A stretch of 64,000 nt of DNA from Aurelia coerulea (Eukaryota; Cnidaria; Scyphozoa; Semaeostomeae; Ulmaridae). Below are positions 42,801 through 54,800 of the stretch, piece by piece. A program made the translations under genes and the position numbers. The notes under the pieces are model-generated. The model ran no database searches, had not been told where the DNA came from, and worked only from the letters and a program-made list of their open reading frames with translations. The stretch's first letter is position 1, and every line of letters begins with the position of its first letter. The stretch covers positions 7,525,501-7,589,500 of the forward strand of contig CM076961.1 of NCBI GenBank assembly GCA_039566865.1. The letters run 5' to 3'.

Positions 42801-45800
42801 TGCCCCCCCTGGTTTTTCATAGAATCATAAGTGCTAGAGACTTGAAACTTGGCACAAGTAACAAACATGATAAGGCAAACAAGATGATGTGATTTGTTTT
42901 TGTTTATGTCACGTGATTAAGTGCTGACGTCAGCAAATGTTGCTAATTTGGGTGTAAAACCACATGTACTTTGTCACGTTGTATCTCCAAATTGATAAAA
43001 CATATCGATGTGATATTTGAAACATAGAGGGATTATATCCTTGTAATTCTTATTTTGAAATTGTTGCTTTGTAACGCTAATATTTTTGCTGATGTCAGCA
43101 TTTATTTATTTTATACGAAAAAAAGAGCGATTTTTGTCTAAAATTAATTATAAATTACTTTTAAAAATAGCAAAAAATGCTAAATATACATAAAAATACC
43201 TGCTGCATCATATTATGTCACTCATTTTTCTAAAACTGAACCATAACATGGTTTTTCGTCAGTACGCATGCGCAACAACCAATTTTTGATGACGTCATCA
43301 AAAATCAATAAACTATATATCAAATGAAAGCTTATTTCAAGACGAGCTCAAAAATGTTTGTCTCATTGTCATAGAGCCAGTGGTTCCAAAGCTATGACTT
43401 AAACGGTAATTTTTTTGCGGAGCACTCAATTTAAAGTCATGTGTTGACCCCCGGAATCAGTGTCAAAATTTTTGAAATAGACATGAAAATATGTCTCATA
43501 GATAGAAACTAAAAGTCACAAAAAAGCTAGACTATTGAAGAGATACTCGATGAGCTGTGTGAAAAAGTTTACTAGGGGGGGCACTTTGTGCCCCCCCCCT
43601 AGTCTGGATAGGGTTAAAACGAATTTATCACTTTTGAGAAGCAAAATATCTGATGGACGCATGACATGGTCTGAAGCACTTTATGTTGCATATTTCTATT
43701 TCTAGCAACCCTAGCTATGTCCAACATTCTTGGTTGTCACAAAAATCTGTCTCACTTATAAACATCAGAAAACAGGGCTAGGCATGTTTTTTTCAATCAA
43801 TTTCTTTGATTTTAACGCAATGGAGAATTATGAATCCTCTTGTTTTGAGGCAGCCAATAATTTTGGCTTTCTTGCTCCATAAATCAGCAACTAGTGATCA
43901 GATTTACTCAAACTCGGTGCCAGCCTTTAATTTGAAGTCTCTTCTGTCAAGAATCTTAAAAACAGAAAAATTGGATTTATGGCTGCTCTACAGAAGCCAT
44001 TCAAACAGCGCACATGTTTTTTGGGACACCCTGTATTTGAAGAAAGTATTAACAGTTTTATCAGAAACCTTGGAAACTTTCGGTTAACTTGACAACTGCA
44101 ACTGCTTTATAAATATTATGGTTATAAAATCAACGAGAATCAACGAGTCTGGCTATTCTGACTTGATAAAATGAGGAGGTTTAGCCAACAAAATTATCAT
44201 CCAAAAAAAGGCTTGACCATTTTCTGGACTCTGCTAGTAGGAATATAAACGTCCTTCTCTGCACTATGTCCAAAGGCCTTCAAACTAGATCGCTATATTT
44301 CCATTAGTTTATTCTGAGGGCAATCGCAGTAAATCATTATATATAGAAAACGATGCCAGAGCTTATTAACATAGAAGCAAATGCGCTTACTTAATCCCCT
44401 ATTTTCTATCCCCACAATCATTTAGAAATACGCCTGCTTCTTTTCAAATGCTCAGATTTCCAAGTAATTTTGGCTATTCTGGAAGTGAGTTGGTTACAAT
44501 GGCACTTAATACTCAAAGAGGCCAGGTCATGTAACCGTAAACAAACCTGTTATTTCTATAATCCATATTGTTTTCTACACGTGTCCATTGCATTCTGCAT
44601 AAACTTTGGGGATGGTGTGAATCCACAATAACGTTGCTTCTGAGAATCTACCGAAATCTCTGTAATCTTACAACATAAATATTTATATTTAAACTAACAC
44701 TCTCATTTTTATGAAAATAGTGGAAAATCTGCGTGATATAGTACCGGGTGAGTCAGAAAAAAGAATCCCCATTTGAAAGGTCACGGCTCCCTGGATATCA
44801 AGAAAATGATATCGGCAAATATATAGTTTAATGGTAGAATGTTCAAATCTACTAAAAAATTTACCTGACTGAAATCGGCCACTACATTCTGAAATTATGA
44901 GGCATTTTCTCGAGAAAGCCTCTTCAAAAATCCTTCAAAACGTGCCCAAAATCATGAACAAATTTCCCTAACATTTCTGCCTTACAATGGCCTCACAGCA
45001 ATCACTTGTGGACACTTTAGCACTTGGTATCCTTTTGGGAGAATGAACAAGTCCTCCCCTGGTATCGATAACCTATTCAAGGGGATTCCATTCTCCCAAG
45101 AGGACAAAATACATGAATTTATGTGAGTGTCATCAGTTTTAGGAATGAAAAATGCTCATTGTTTTCATCCGTTTTTGCAGGATTTTGGAAGGGGCTTTCT
45201 GCAGAAAATCACTGATATCGACGGGAAGGAATGGCCGATTAAGGCCGGGTAAATTACTGAACCTAATTGATCATATTGGCAATAAAACAAAACAGATTTT
45301 CAATATTATTGCTTTGATATTCATGGAGCAGTGGCCTTCCAAGCGTGGATTCTTTTTTCTGACTCACCCGGTATATTAAAACAACAGCAAACTGTTGTTT
45401 CGAAATAAATTTGTTTGCATTTCGTGACCCAGCCCCTTTAACAAAGCATTTAATTACCAAAACGAGAATTTTTGTTTCAAGAGATTAATTACACCTTAAT
45501 TACATCTAATCTCTTCATCAGCTCGTGCAAACGCTGCCGAATATGTCTTCCTTGATAAATTGTTTCCCTTCTACAGAGAACACTAACATGGAAACTAAAA
45601 AACTCAGCCAAACGACTATCTTTCAATACAGTTCGTCGTGTGCTTTATTTTTCACTGGACAAGTGGTCAAAGGTCGCAAATATCAATTTCAAGGAAGTTA
45701 GTGGTGACGAAAAAGCAGATATATACGTGAAGTTTGCTCCTGGTGACCATGGTGATCCATATGCTTTTGATGGACCAGGAGGAACGCTGGCACATGCCTT

Positions 45801-48800
45801 TTACCCATATCCTGGAAACGGTAAGTATTATATATGAATTGAAGAAATACGCATGATTATCTATGCATATTTTTTCACCCGTCAACGGAACATTAATGAT
45901 CCAGGAAAGGATTAAATAGTTCAAATGTGACTACTAATCCCTCTTTATTCCTCTATCTATCTCTATTTATTCGTTAATATTCCGTGCTAACACCATGTGT
46001 TAAATTCATTTATCCTTCTTGCCGCTTTTAAAACGCATTGTTCATACTTTGCAACCATCCGTCAGCAATTAAATGCTATAGGGGCTGCGCCCTAAATGAT
46101 CAGCTAATATTTTTCATCACATATGACCGCACTGCAAAATCTATGTCTTAAAAAGGAATCTGAGTCTATTTTTTGTGGGATTGGTTGCACAAATTATTTG
46201 TGATGACAGTTCTGAGATTCGATCTTTTGTGTTGGTTTTGCTTTGTACTGCCTTACCTTGTGTTGAAGGATGTTTAAAAACACTTACATGGATAACATTT
46301 ATATCGCCCAGTACTTGTTTCTTCTGTTGCAACAGTTACGAAGCGTTAATCAATCAAGGCATTTTACATTGGAGATCACAGTTTAGAATACAAGGGAAGC
46401 TTGTAGAAAGTAACTTTTCACTCATGAGAATTTTGATGAAATTACTGGTGACCAATTGGCACCAAATTTCATAATTAGGCTCCTGATAGATGTAATTGTT
46501 ATTTACGAAGTTACATTGACATGATAATTATGATTTTCAAGATAATTCGTGGGTATTTTTTGCCCCCCCCCCGCCCTCGACGCTGAATCGAAGAGCTCTC
46601 CTGGTGGGATAGAGTTAAACAGTTGATAGCTATCAATAAGAAAATATAATTTTGGTGACTTTTTCAAAGTTTTTCAAATTTTAGGATTGCTCAATTAATA
46701 ACAGAATTTCATCTTACTAGTGCCTGTGCTTCAATTTCAGATATTGGAGGGGATATGCATTTTGACGATGACGAGGATTTCACATATAGGTCATTAAGTG
46801 GTACAGACATATTTTGGGTTGCAGTGCACGAAGCTGGTCACAGCTTGGGACTGGAACATTCACCAGTGCAAGAGGCAGTTATGTATCCTTGGTATAAAGG
46901 AAGCACTGGTGGAGAATTTGAATTAAGACAAGATGATATTTTGGGCATTCAAGCTTTATATGGTGAGTAATGGCTACACAATATTTACAATCGGAGCACT
47001 CACTTGCTGAGAACCATTATTTTCCGGGTGAGTACACAAAACGGAGAGTCGCACGAAACGGAGAGTCAAGACGTGCTGAGTCTTAGCAGCTGCAGATATC
47101 GCGCCATTCCCGGTGACGTTTGAATGGAATATTTCAGCAAATGAAGAGGGGTCAATATCTGATACTGAACCTGTTAAAGGAACAACTTTTACTAAAGAAT
47201 ATGAAAACTTAGATCTCTTGTGAGTTTTTATGTGCAGCAGAAAGCTATCAGACTATTATTACCAAAGTTGAATTGATGAATTTGTCCTCACCTAAACCAA
47301 CGTAGGATAGTCAGATACCTCAGACACTACAGCATTAACCCTAACCCTAACCCTAACCCTAACTGTAACAGCAAAAAAAAAATAATATACGAAATGGTAA
47401 TACTCTTAAAAAATCCAGTCCTTCATGCAAACAGAATAGAAGTAGGCATAAAGGTAATAGAAACAATCATAATACTAAAGATTCTGCACGGATGTGAAAC
47501 CTGGACAAATATCACAAACAACAAATTGATAGGCTAGAGAAGATCCAGAAAGAAGCACTGCAAATAATCTTTAATAACCCTATTTCAACCGGGTAAAAAA
47601 GTGATTTTCTACCGGAGGGGGGCGTTTTTGGCCCCCTTGTTTTTCTCCGCAAGTATAACAGCTATGACAATGAAACTTGCACTGTGTCATAATTGAACAA
47701 AGGAGAATCTAAAAATAGCATCAATCAATCAATAGTCACGTGACTGGTTGCTAGGCAACCAAAAACAATACAAATTTTGAGAAAATCGAGCTATTTGCAG
47801 GAAAAGGCCCATTATTAGCAAATAGCTAGATAAAACTGGCAAAAAACATCCAAATACCTGCTTGACACCATTAATTTGTAGTTTCATATGGTTTTATACG
47901 GATATTTGTGGTTTCTAATAAATTAACTAATTAAATAATGAAAATTTGATTCAATGCAAAATTGTTAGCTCAATAATTATGATTTAAAACCATTAATTTC
48001 GCATATTATGGGTGAAATCAAGTACCTTCATCGATATTTGAGGTAATTCCATCAGTTTTGCATAAAATTACTCATTCATTAGGAATATGACGTCATAAAG
48101 ATTGATGACGTCATAGAAATAATAAACTGCTGATGTCAGCAAATATGAATAAATTATATATCAAATGAAAGCACTCATCGAGACGAATCGAATAGTGTAT
48201 ATATTGTTGAGATTTAATAAAAAGGAAGAAATTAGAGTCGTTTTAAAGAATTTCTTTGTGACCACTCTGCAAATATGGGCATGTGGTGGTCACGTGGTCA
48301 AACAATAGGTATTGAAATTTCTATTTTCTGATTGCCAACTAAATTTTAGGAAAAGTCAAGGAGTTTAAGCATTGTAGGTAGCATCGTTTGGGAGCTATTA
48401 AAAAAAAATCCAATAGGGGGCGAAAAACGCCCCCCCCCCCCGGTTAAAATAGGGTTAACATTCCACGCACATCTCGTTTTGGGTTTTATTTTGAATGTGG
48501 AATCTTTGCGATAGAACATAGAATTATTATAAGAAAACGTATGTATTTAAAAAAGATACTAAACATACCTGACAGCAAACTAGTAAAAATAGTGTATAAC
48601 GAGCAAAAAATACTTGGAACTATCCTTAGAATGACTAAGTGTTGGTATGATGAAGTATAGACCATTATTCAAAACCTTGGGATAACAGCAAATGAGAAAC
48701 ATATAAGTGACATGACAAAAAAAGAATGGTCAAGATGGTCACGGAAACAATAGTTGATAGACTAAATGAGAATAATAATAAAAATTCAGAAACTAAGTTA

Positions 48801-51800
48801 CGCCTGAATCGAAACTCGCATTTTTGATTCAAAGATTATGTAAAGGGATACAAAAACAGCATCAGATCTCCTTATGATAGACTTAAAAGCAAACTACATG
48901 GCTAAGTATAACAATAATACATGTAGACGATGTGGCATCTATGGGAATGCAGGAAATTTGACATAAAAAATTGTAGCAAAGAACTTCTTTTATATGAGCC
49001 AAAAATGCTTAAAAGAATAATAAGAGAGTTCAAAAGATTTTGTAAATAGTTTGAGTTTGCGTTAGGTTCTGTTGTTTAGCTTTTCAATCATTGTTTTGTT
49101 TGATTTAGTTTATTTTACCAGTGTTAGATCAGTTTACTTTGTAACTGCTCCGAAATGGAGATTTGGTATTCATATTATTATTATTGTTATTATTATTATT
49201 GTTAATCAATTCGGCGTCAGTCCTCATTCCATACATGCTGGACTCAAGGTTTGGATATTCATACTTAGCTTCTATTGCATAAATTCAAGCATCACTAGCG
49301 AGTGAGCCAGAAAAAAGTTTCCACTTTCAAAATTCATGGCACCATAAGTACTTCATGGATTTGAATGATTCAAATTTTAGTTAAAAGCCAAAAGATCAAA
49401 GTATTTTTGTGATTTTTTTTGTTATCGTACAAGTATAGGTAAATATAGGTAAATATAGGTAAATATAGGCAAATATAGGTAAATTTAACTTTACAAAAAA
49501 AATTCCATGTTTTCTAAATGACTGAAATGGGGCCTAAAGCACTGGATAAAATCCTTAGGACTCTCCTCACACAAAACAATACACACGGGCGTTTCACCTC
49601 TCTCAAGGGACATAGATTCTCAAACAGATACTAAAGATTTTCAATCACATGGCAATAAATCTGCAGACGATATATCTCACCTATGAGAAATTACATTTTC
49701 TCTGTTGTTCTGAGCGAGGTGTTTTTTAATTATTTGATCACGTATTTTAGGCCTTTTTAAGTCATTTTGCAGCCACGAAGTTTTAATACATTTGAATTTA
49801 TCAATTCTTTCAATGCTTGTAACAAGGCGAGAAAAATCACAAGAATACTTCGATCTTTTGGCTGTCAAGCAAATATTGATCCATTCCAATCCATCCAATA
49901 CTCTTGATGCAATGAATTTTCAAAAGTGGGAACTTTTTCTGGCTCACCCGGTACATCATCATTTGTCTGGCTCACCCGCCCGGGGGGGGGGGGGTACTCC
50001 CATTATGGCCTAACAGGGGTGTCCAGTCGGTTTGAGGGTCTTACGAAATGGCTACCAAATGGCCCTATTTGTCAACTCCTACTACCAATTGGGGGTACTC
50101 CAAGATTTCTGGCCAGTTTTAAGATCTCAACTCAATAGGCTCCTCCGCATGGCAATATGGTCGTTGCAGCAATAATTATCATTGAATTTTGAAGTTTTCT
50201 TGCTTTGTTTAATCAGTTTTTACAATAGAAAATTTCGAAAAACTGCTGAAAATTTTCGCTACCAGATGTCACCAAATGGCCCAATTGTAGGTCCACAAAC
50301 TACCATTTGGGAGTTTCTGTAAAAAGATACTACCATTTGAGGGTATTTTTCAAAAATTTTGCGTTGGCCCTCTTTAACCCTGACTGGACCCCCCTGTCAG
50401 GCCATAATGGGAGTACCCCCCCGGGCTCACCCGAATGAAAGAACTGATTTTTACCAATTCTATTATTCTTCAGGTAGTCGACCAGAACCTACATCTGCTC
50501 CACCAACTCCTCCTATACCAACAACAAAGCAATCAACAAACAAACCACCTACTCAACCTCCAACACAGCCACCAACACAGCCCCCAACTGAACCCCCAAC
50601 AGAAGCACCCACACAGCCTGCAACACAGCCCCCAACTGAACCCCCTACAGAAGCACCCACACAGCCCCCAACTAAACCCCCAACTGAACCCACAACAGAA
50701 GCACCCACACAGCCTCCAACACAACCCCCAACTGAACCCCCCACAGAAGCACCCACACAGCCCCCAACTAAACCCCCAACTGAACCCCCAACAGAAGCAC
50801 CCACACAGCCCTCAACACAGCCTCCAACAGAAGCACCCACACAGCCCTCAACACAGCCCCCAACAGAAGCACCCACACAGCCCCCAACACAGCCCCCAAC
50901 AGAGGCACCCACACAGCCTCCAACAGAAGTCCCCACTCAGCCCCCCTCACAGCCTCCTACTAAAGAGACGAGACCACCCGGAATGAAAGATTGCATGGCT
51001 AAAATTGATGCAACTACTATTGATCACAGTAAGGGATGGTTGTATGTGTTTTCTGGAAAGAATTTCTATTTGGTTTCAAGAAGAGGACTCAGATACGGAC
51101 CAATTCCATACAACGGTTACTTCCGTGAAGTTGATGGTGAAATAACGGCTGCTTATTCAAAGCTGAATGATCATAATCTTGTTCTATTTACTGGAAACAA
51201 GTAAGTGAACCTCAGACTTATAAATATCGTCCTACTTATCACTACTGCTACCTTAACTATTATAACTTTATCGTTCACAAGAGGACTCATTTTTGTAGAG
51301 AGACAGCAACTTACTGACCACCATCCGATCTCTAGACGATATTCAAATGATATGCAGGGAAGTATTTCAACTTTATTGTTGAGAAAATATTAATATTTGT
51401 ACTCAGAGTTTGTTTTCCCATCTCTTTAGTAGCACTGAAACTTTAATTTTGAGCCAGTTTGTTTCACATCACATTGGGGTAACTGGGGTCGCTAGAGTTA
51501 CGTGTATCTTTCTTTGTAAGAACCTGCCCATAACTCCAGTACTAAGAAAATATACGTTAAGAAACTATTTATTTTGATAAAGGAAGTCCTTGACATATTT
51601 CCCGCATATTTCTAGTTTTTTTTCACTTGTATTCTGTATCATATTACTCGGAAGGTACTTGAATAATGTCTAAACATTGGAAATTCTTCAAAAAACATTG
51701 TTATGAGATGTTCACGAGGGACTAGGTAGTGAACATAGATATTGTTATAGAACCTCTTTGAGACTCGTAAGAAACCCGGAATATTGAAAATCTGAAAATT

Positions 51801-54800
51801 TGAAGAAACTTTCAGTACTGGGTCAAATTCTTACTCTCTTATAAAATGTATACGTTTATGTGGAGAGAGTGACTCAGAAACAAAAAAAAATACTGATTGT
51901 GAGCGGCAACTATTAGAGTGGATCGTGTGAGTCGTTCATCAGAGACTACTTCTGTGACAGTAGTTTAGTCGTTAGGGTCATTAAGGTGGCTAATGGAGCT
52001 TTTTCTTGTTGTTTATATTAAAAGTTTTCAGGAAATTCCCAAAGACTCCAGAGGCTCATGTGACTCAAACGACTGCGAAGACCTAATGTTTACCAGGCAA
52101 TAGATTACATGCCATTGCCATTGCTATAAAAATGACAATAATTAGTCCAGATCTGTGCACGCATGATTTGGTGTCGCAGCGAAAATATACTGCAATTCTT
52201 GCATTAGCAATATCTAAGACATTGACATCAGTCTCGGTAGGCATTTTCATGTGAGGATATTTTACGAGGTTTTTCAGGTCACAAAATGTGCACAGCAGCA
52301 GAATCTTGTTTCGTTCATTTTCATTTTATAATATTTATACACTATAAAAGTTTCAATAAATATTGCGCTTCAAACTGACTTTTTAAAAATAAATCAAAAT
52401 ATATAACAAATTGTAGCAAAATAGGCTAAAGCTGTGCTTCTGCAAACTGAATCATGTATCAGGTATCCTTGCAAACCGGATAATATACAGATTATCAACA
52501 GCTGCATCCAGATAATATATATATAATGTTTCTGGGTTGCAGTATTTGGGTTGAGGTGCCTTAGACCGCTATTACGAATAAGAACACATGGCTAAACAAG
52601 AACTGAACTATAACTCTAAAATCTAAAATTAGAACTGATCTTACTCGATATCAACTGGTAACTATCTTATCTAAATCACATGCTTATATATTAAATGTCA
52701 TTGATGCTAGGACATCATAATATAAACGAATAGAAGCAAAAGGCTTTCAATTTTTGAAAGACACAATTCTAAAATATTTCATTCTAAAAGATATGTGATA
52801 TGCCCTGTACATTCAAGTGACGTTGCTTGCAAAAACTATAAGTTTCTAGCCTTCTTCTTTGTCCTTGGAGATACAGTCCTATATCTATGTAGTTATTACT
52901 TCTTATGAAACCACAGACATAAATTGACATTTTTGCAATTTCAATGTAATTTTGATTTTAATTCAAACTTAAAGTATTGAAAGTTTTAGTAACTTGTGTT
53001 TAAAGTCTATCAGAAGCGAACTATATAATTTTATGTCGCCTTCCTTCCTACCTAACTAATGTTTTTCAATTCCAGATACTACATCTACAACGAGAGCTTC
53101 TACCTTCTCAAAGGGCCATCACCAGTGACAGATTTCGGATTGCCAGCTGATGCAAAGGTTGATGCAGCAATACAATGGAAAGGAAACAGCCGCACCGAGT
53201 GGCTTCATGGCACAAAAACGTACATCTTCAGTGGAACACAATATTACAGATACAATGAGCTAACGGAAAAGGCTGATCCGTAAGTATCATAGGACTGAAG
53301 TTTTCTTTAAATGAAATATACTGGGTGTCCCAAATGATATATTATTGTTTGATTGCTTACATGTCCATAACCAATCAACCAATTTTCAAAAATTTTATTT
53401 TATTTGATTACCTTAAGACTAAATCATATTTTAAGATGTTGGTTGCGATGGCGTTTTAATGTCGAAAAGAAGATCGCCAAACCTTCTCAAATTCAAGCCT
53501 TAGAGGGCATGCGAAAGAAACGGCCTATTTTTCCATCAAATCTAAAACGTTGACTGGGAAAGAAGGCCGTTTCTTTGTCATGACGTCTAATGCTTGAATT
53601 TGAGCAAGTTTATTCATCTTCTTTTCGACATGAAGAAATCGGCCTAAACCACTACTGGTTCATTGGTTATGGACATATAAGCAATCAAACGATAATACAT
53701 CATTTTGGGACACCATCAGAAACATTTGAACTCACAAAAAGTATGGAAAGCAGAGACGCTAGCATATAGACTAGTCTAGTATTAACATTTAATTGCATCT
53801 GATTTGGTTAAAGTCAACGAATTCCTCAGTTCCTTTCAAGAAAGTCGCACAATATTTTTCAAATTGGGAAATGTTTTACCAAGTTACTTTTCACTTTTTT
53901 ATGCTTATCATTTATATCGTAATTTCTTCAACCATCATCTGCTTAGGTTTTCCTTTTCGAAACTCATTTTTGCGTTCTTTTAGGTTGCATTCTTTTCCTC
54001 AATCTGTTTATACACCATTCTATAAATAGTTCTTTTTCTGCTCCTTACGCCTTAACGTACTTTTTGCGTTGCTACTGATGAAGAGTTGAGCCCGAAATGG
54101 GCAGTCTTCTAAGCGCTAGGCTATGAAGTGCAATTCAAGATATCTACGTATTAATTGTATGTGCACTAGGGGCAGGTAAATAATGTTTCTTTAATACATC
54201 TATAGGTAATCACGCATCTATATAGATCTTTTCACAATGATGAATGTCTTTTAACCATTACAGTTATTACCCAAGGCAAATCAGTACAGCGTGGAGAGGA
54301 CTGCCATCACGAATCACTGGTGCTGCAATGGGTTTTAACATCGATGGCGAAGCTGGAGAGACTTATTTCTCTGCTGGGGATATTTTCTATGTCTTTGATG
54401 ATGAGTATGTGATGAATACAAAGTGACGAGGAAAGACTTCACTAGCTAGATTACTTAAAGAGCGCATCCAGAAAACAAAATTTATTAAGACAGAAAATAT
54501 CAGCATTTAGCTGAAGCTCAGTATACTGTAGCTTTCTTTTGCAATGCTGCTTCGTCAGTTTAAGCTAAAACTGCAATCCAAAAAACTAGTTTTAAAGATA
54601 TGGTATTTCATTTCTTTCGTGGACTTTCCAGTCCTTTTTCAGCCAATGTGTTGGAAATGTGAAAAAGCAAAAAGATCCAAATTTTCTTAGAATAACCAAA
54701 TTGGAATAAGGTGTAGAGGAGAGCTTTCTTGCAAAAATTCCCAGGCGACTTTATGTATATGTCAGCAATAGGTTTCCACAAATAAATGGAAAAGGATGGT

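Larger units (their letters stand above)
42183..44033. mobile_element. TA-flanked MITE F, host of two nested insertions
   Basis: Same family as element E: ends CAGGGTGTCCCAAAAA and inverse, TA on both outer sides. Removing the SINE-like block (about 42198-42408) and the TTAA element (42743-43617, one TTAA kept) leaves about 765 bp, the size of element E (769 bp). Confidence 0.85.

Noticed and set aside
39645..46618. A single 7-kb TTAA element spanning a left-type end at 39645 and a right-type end at 46618
   Set aside because: The ends are not good inverse copies of each other, and MMP exon 4 lies between them. Two separate decayed elements are more likely.
50553..50936. Minus-strand 127-codon frame of GASVGGCVG repeats, and other frames over the same tract
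   Set aside because: Antisense or alternative-frame translation of the coding minisatellite in MMP exon 6. The plus-strand frame is fixed by splicing and hemopexin homology.
54244..54426. End of the MMP gene at the TGA of 54424
   Set aside because: This frame lacks the last hemopexin strand and Cys. A GTATGT donor at 54405 joins in phase to 55546-55672, which supplies both.
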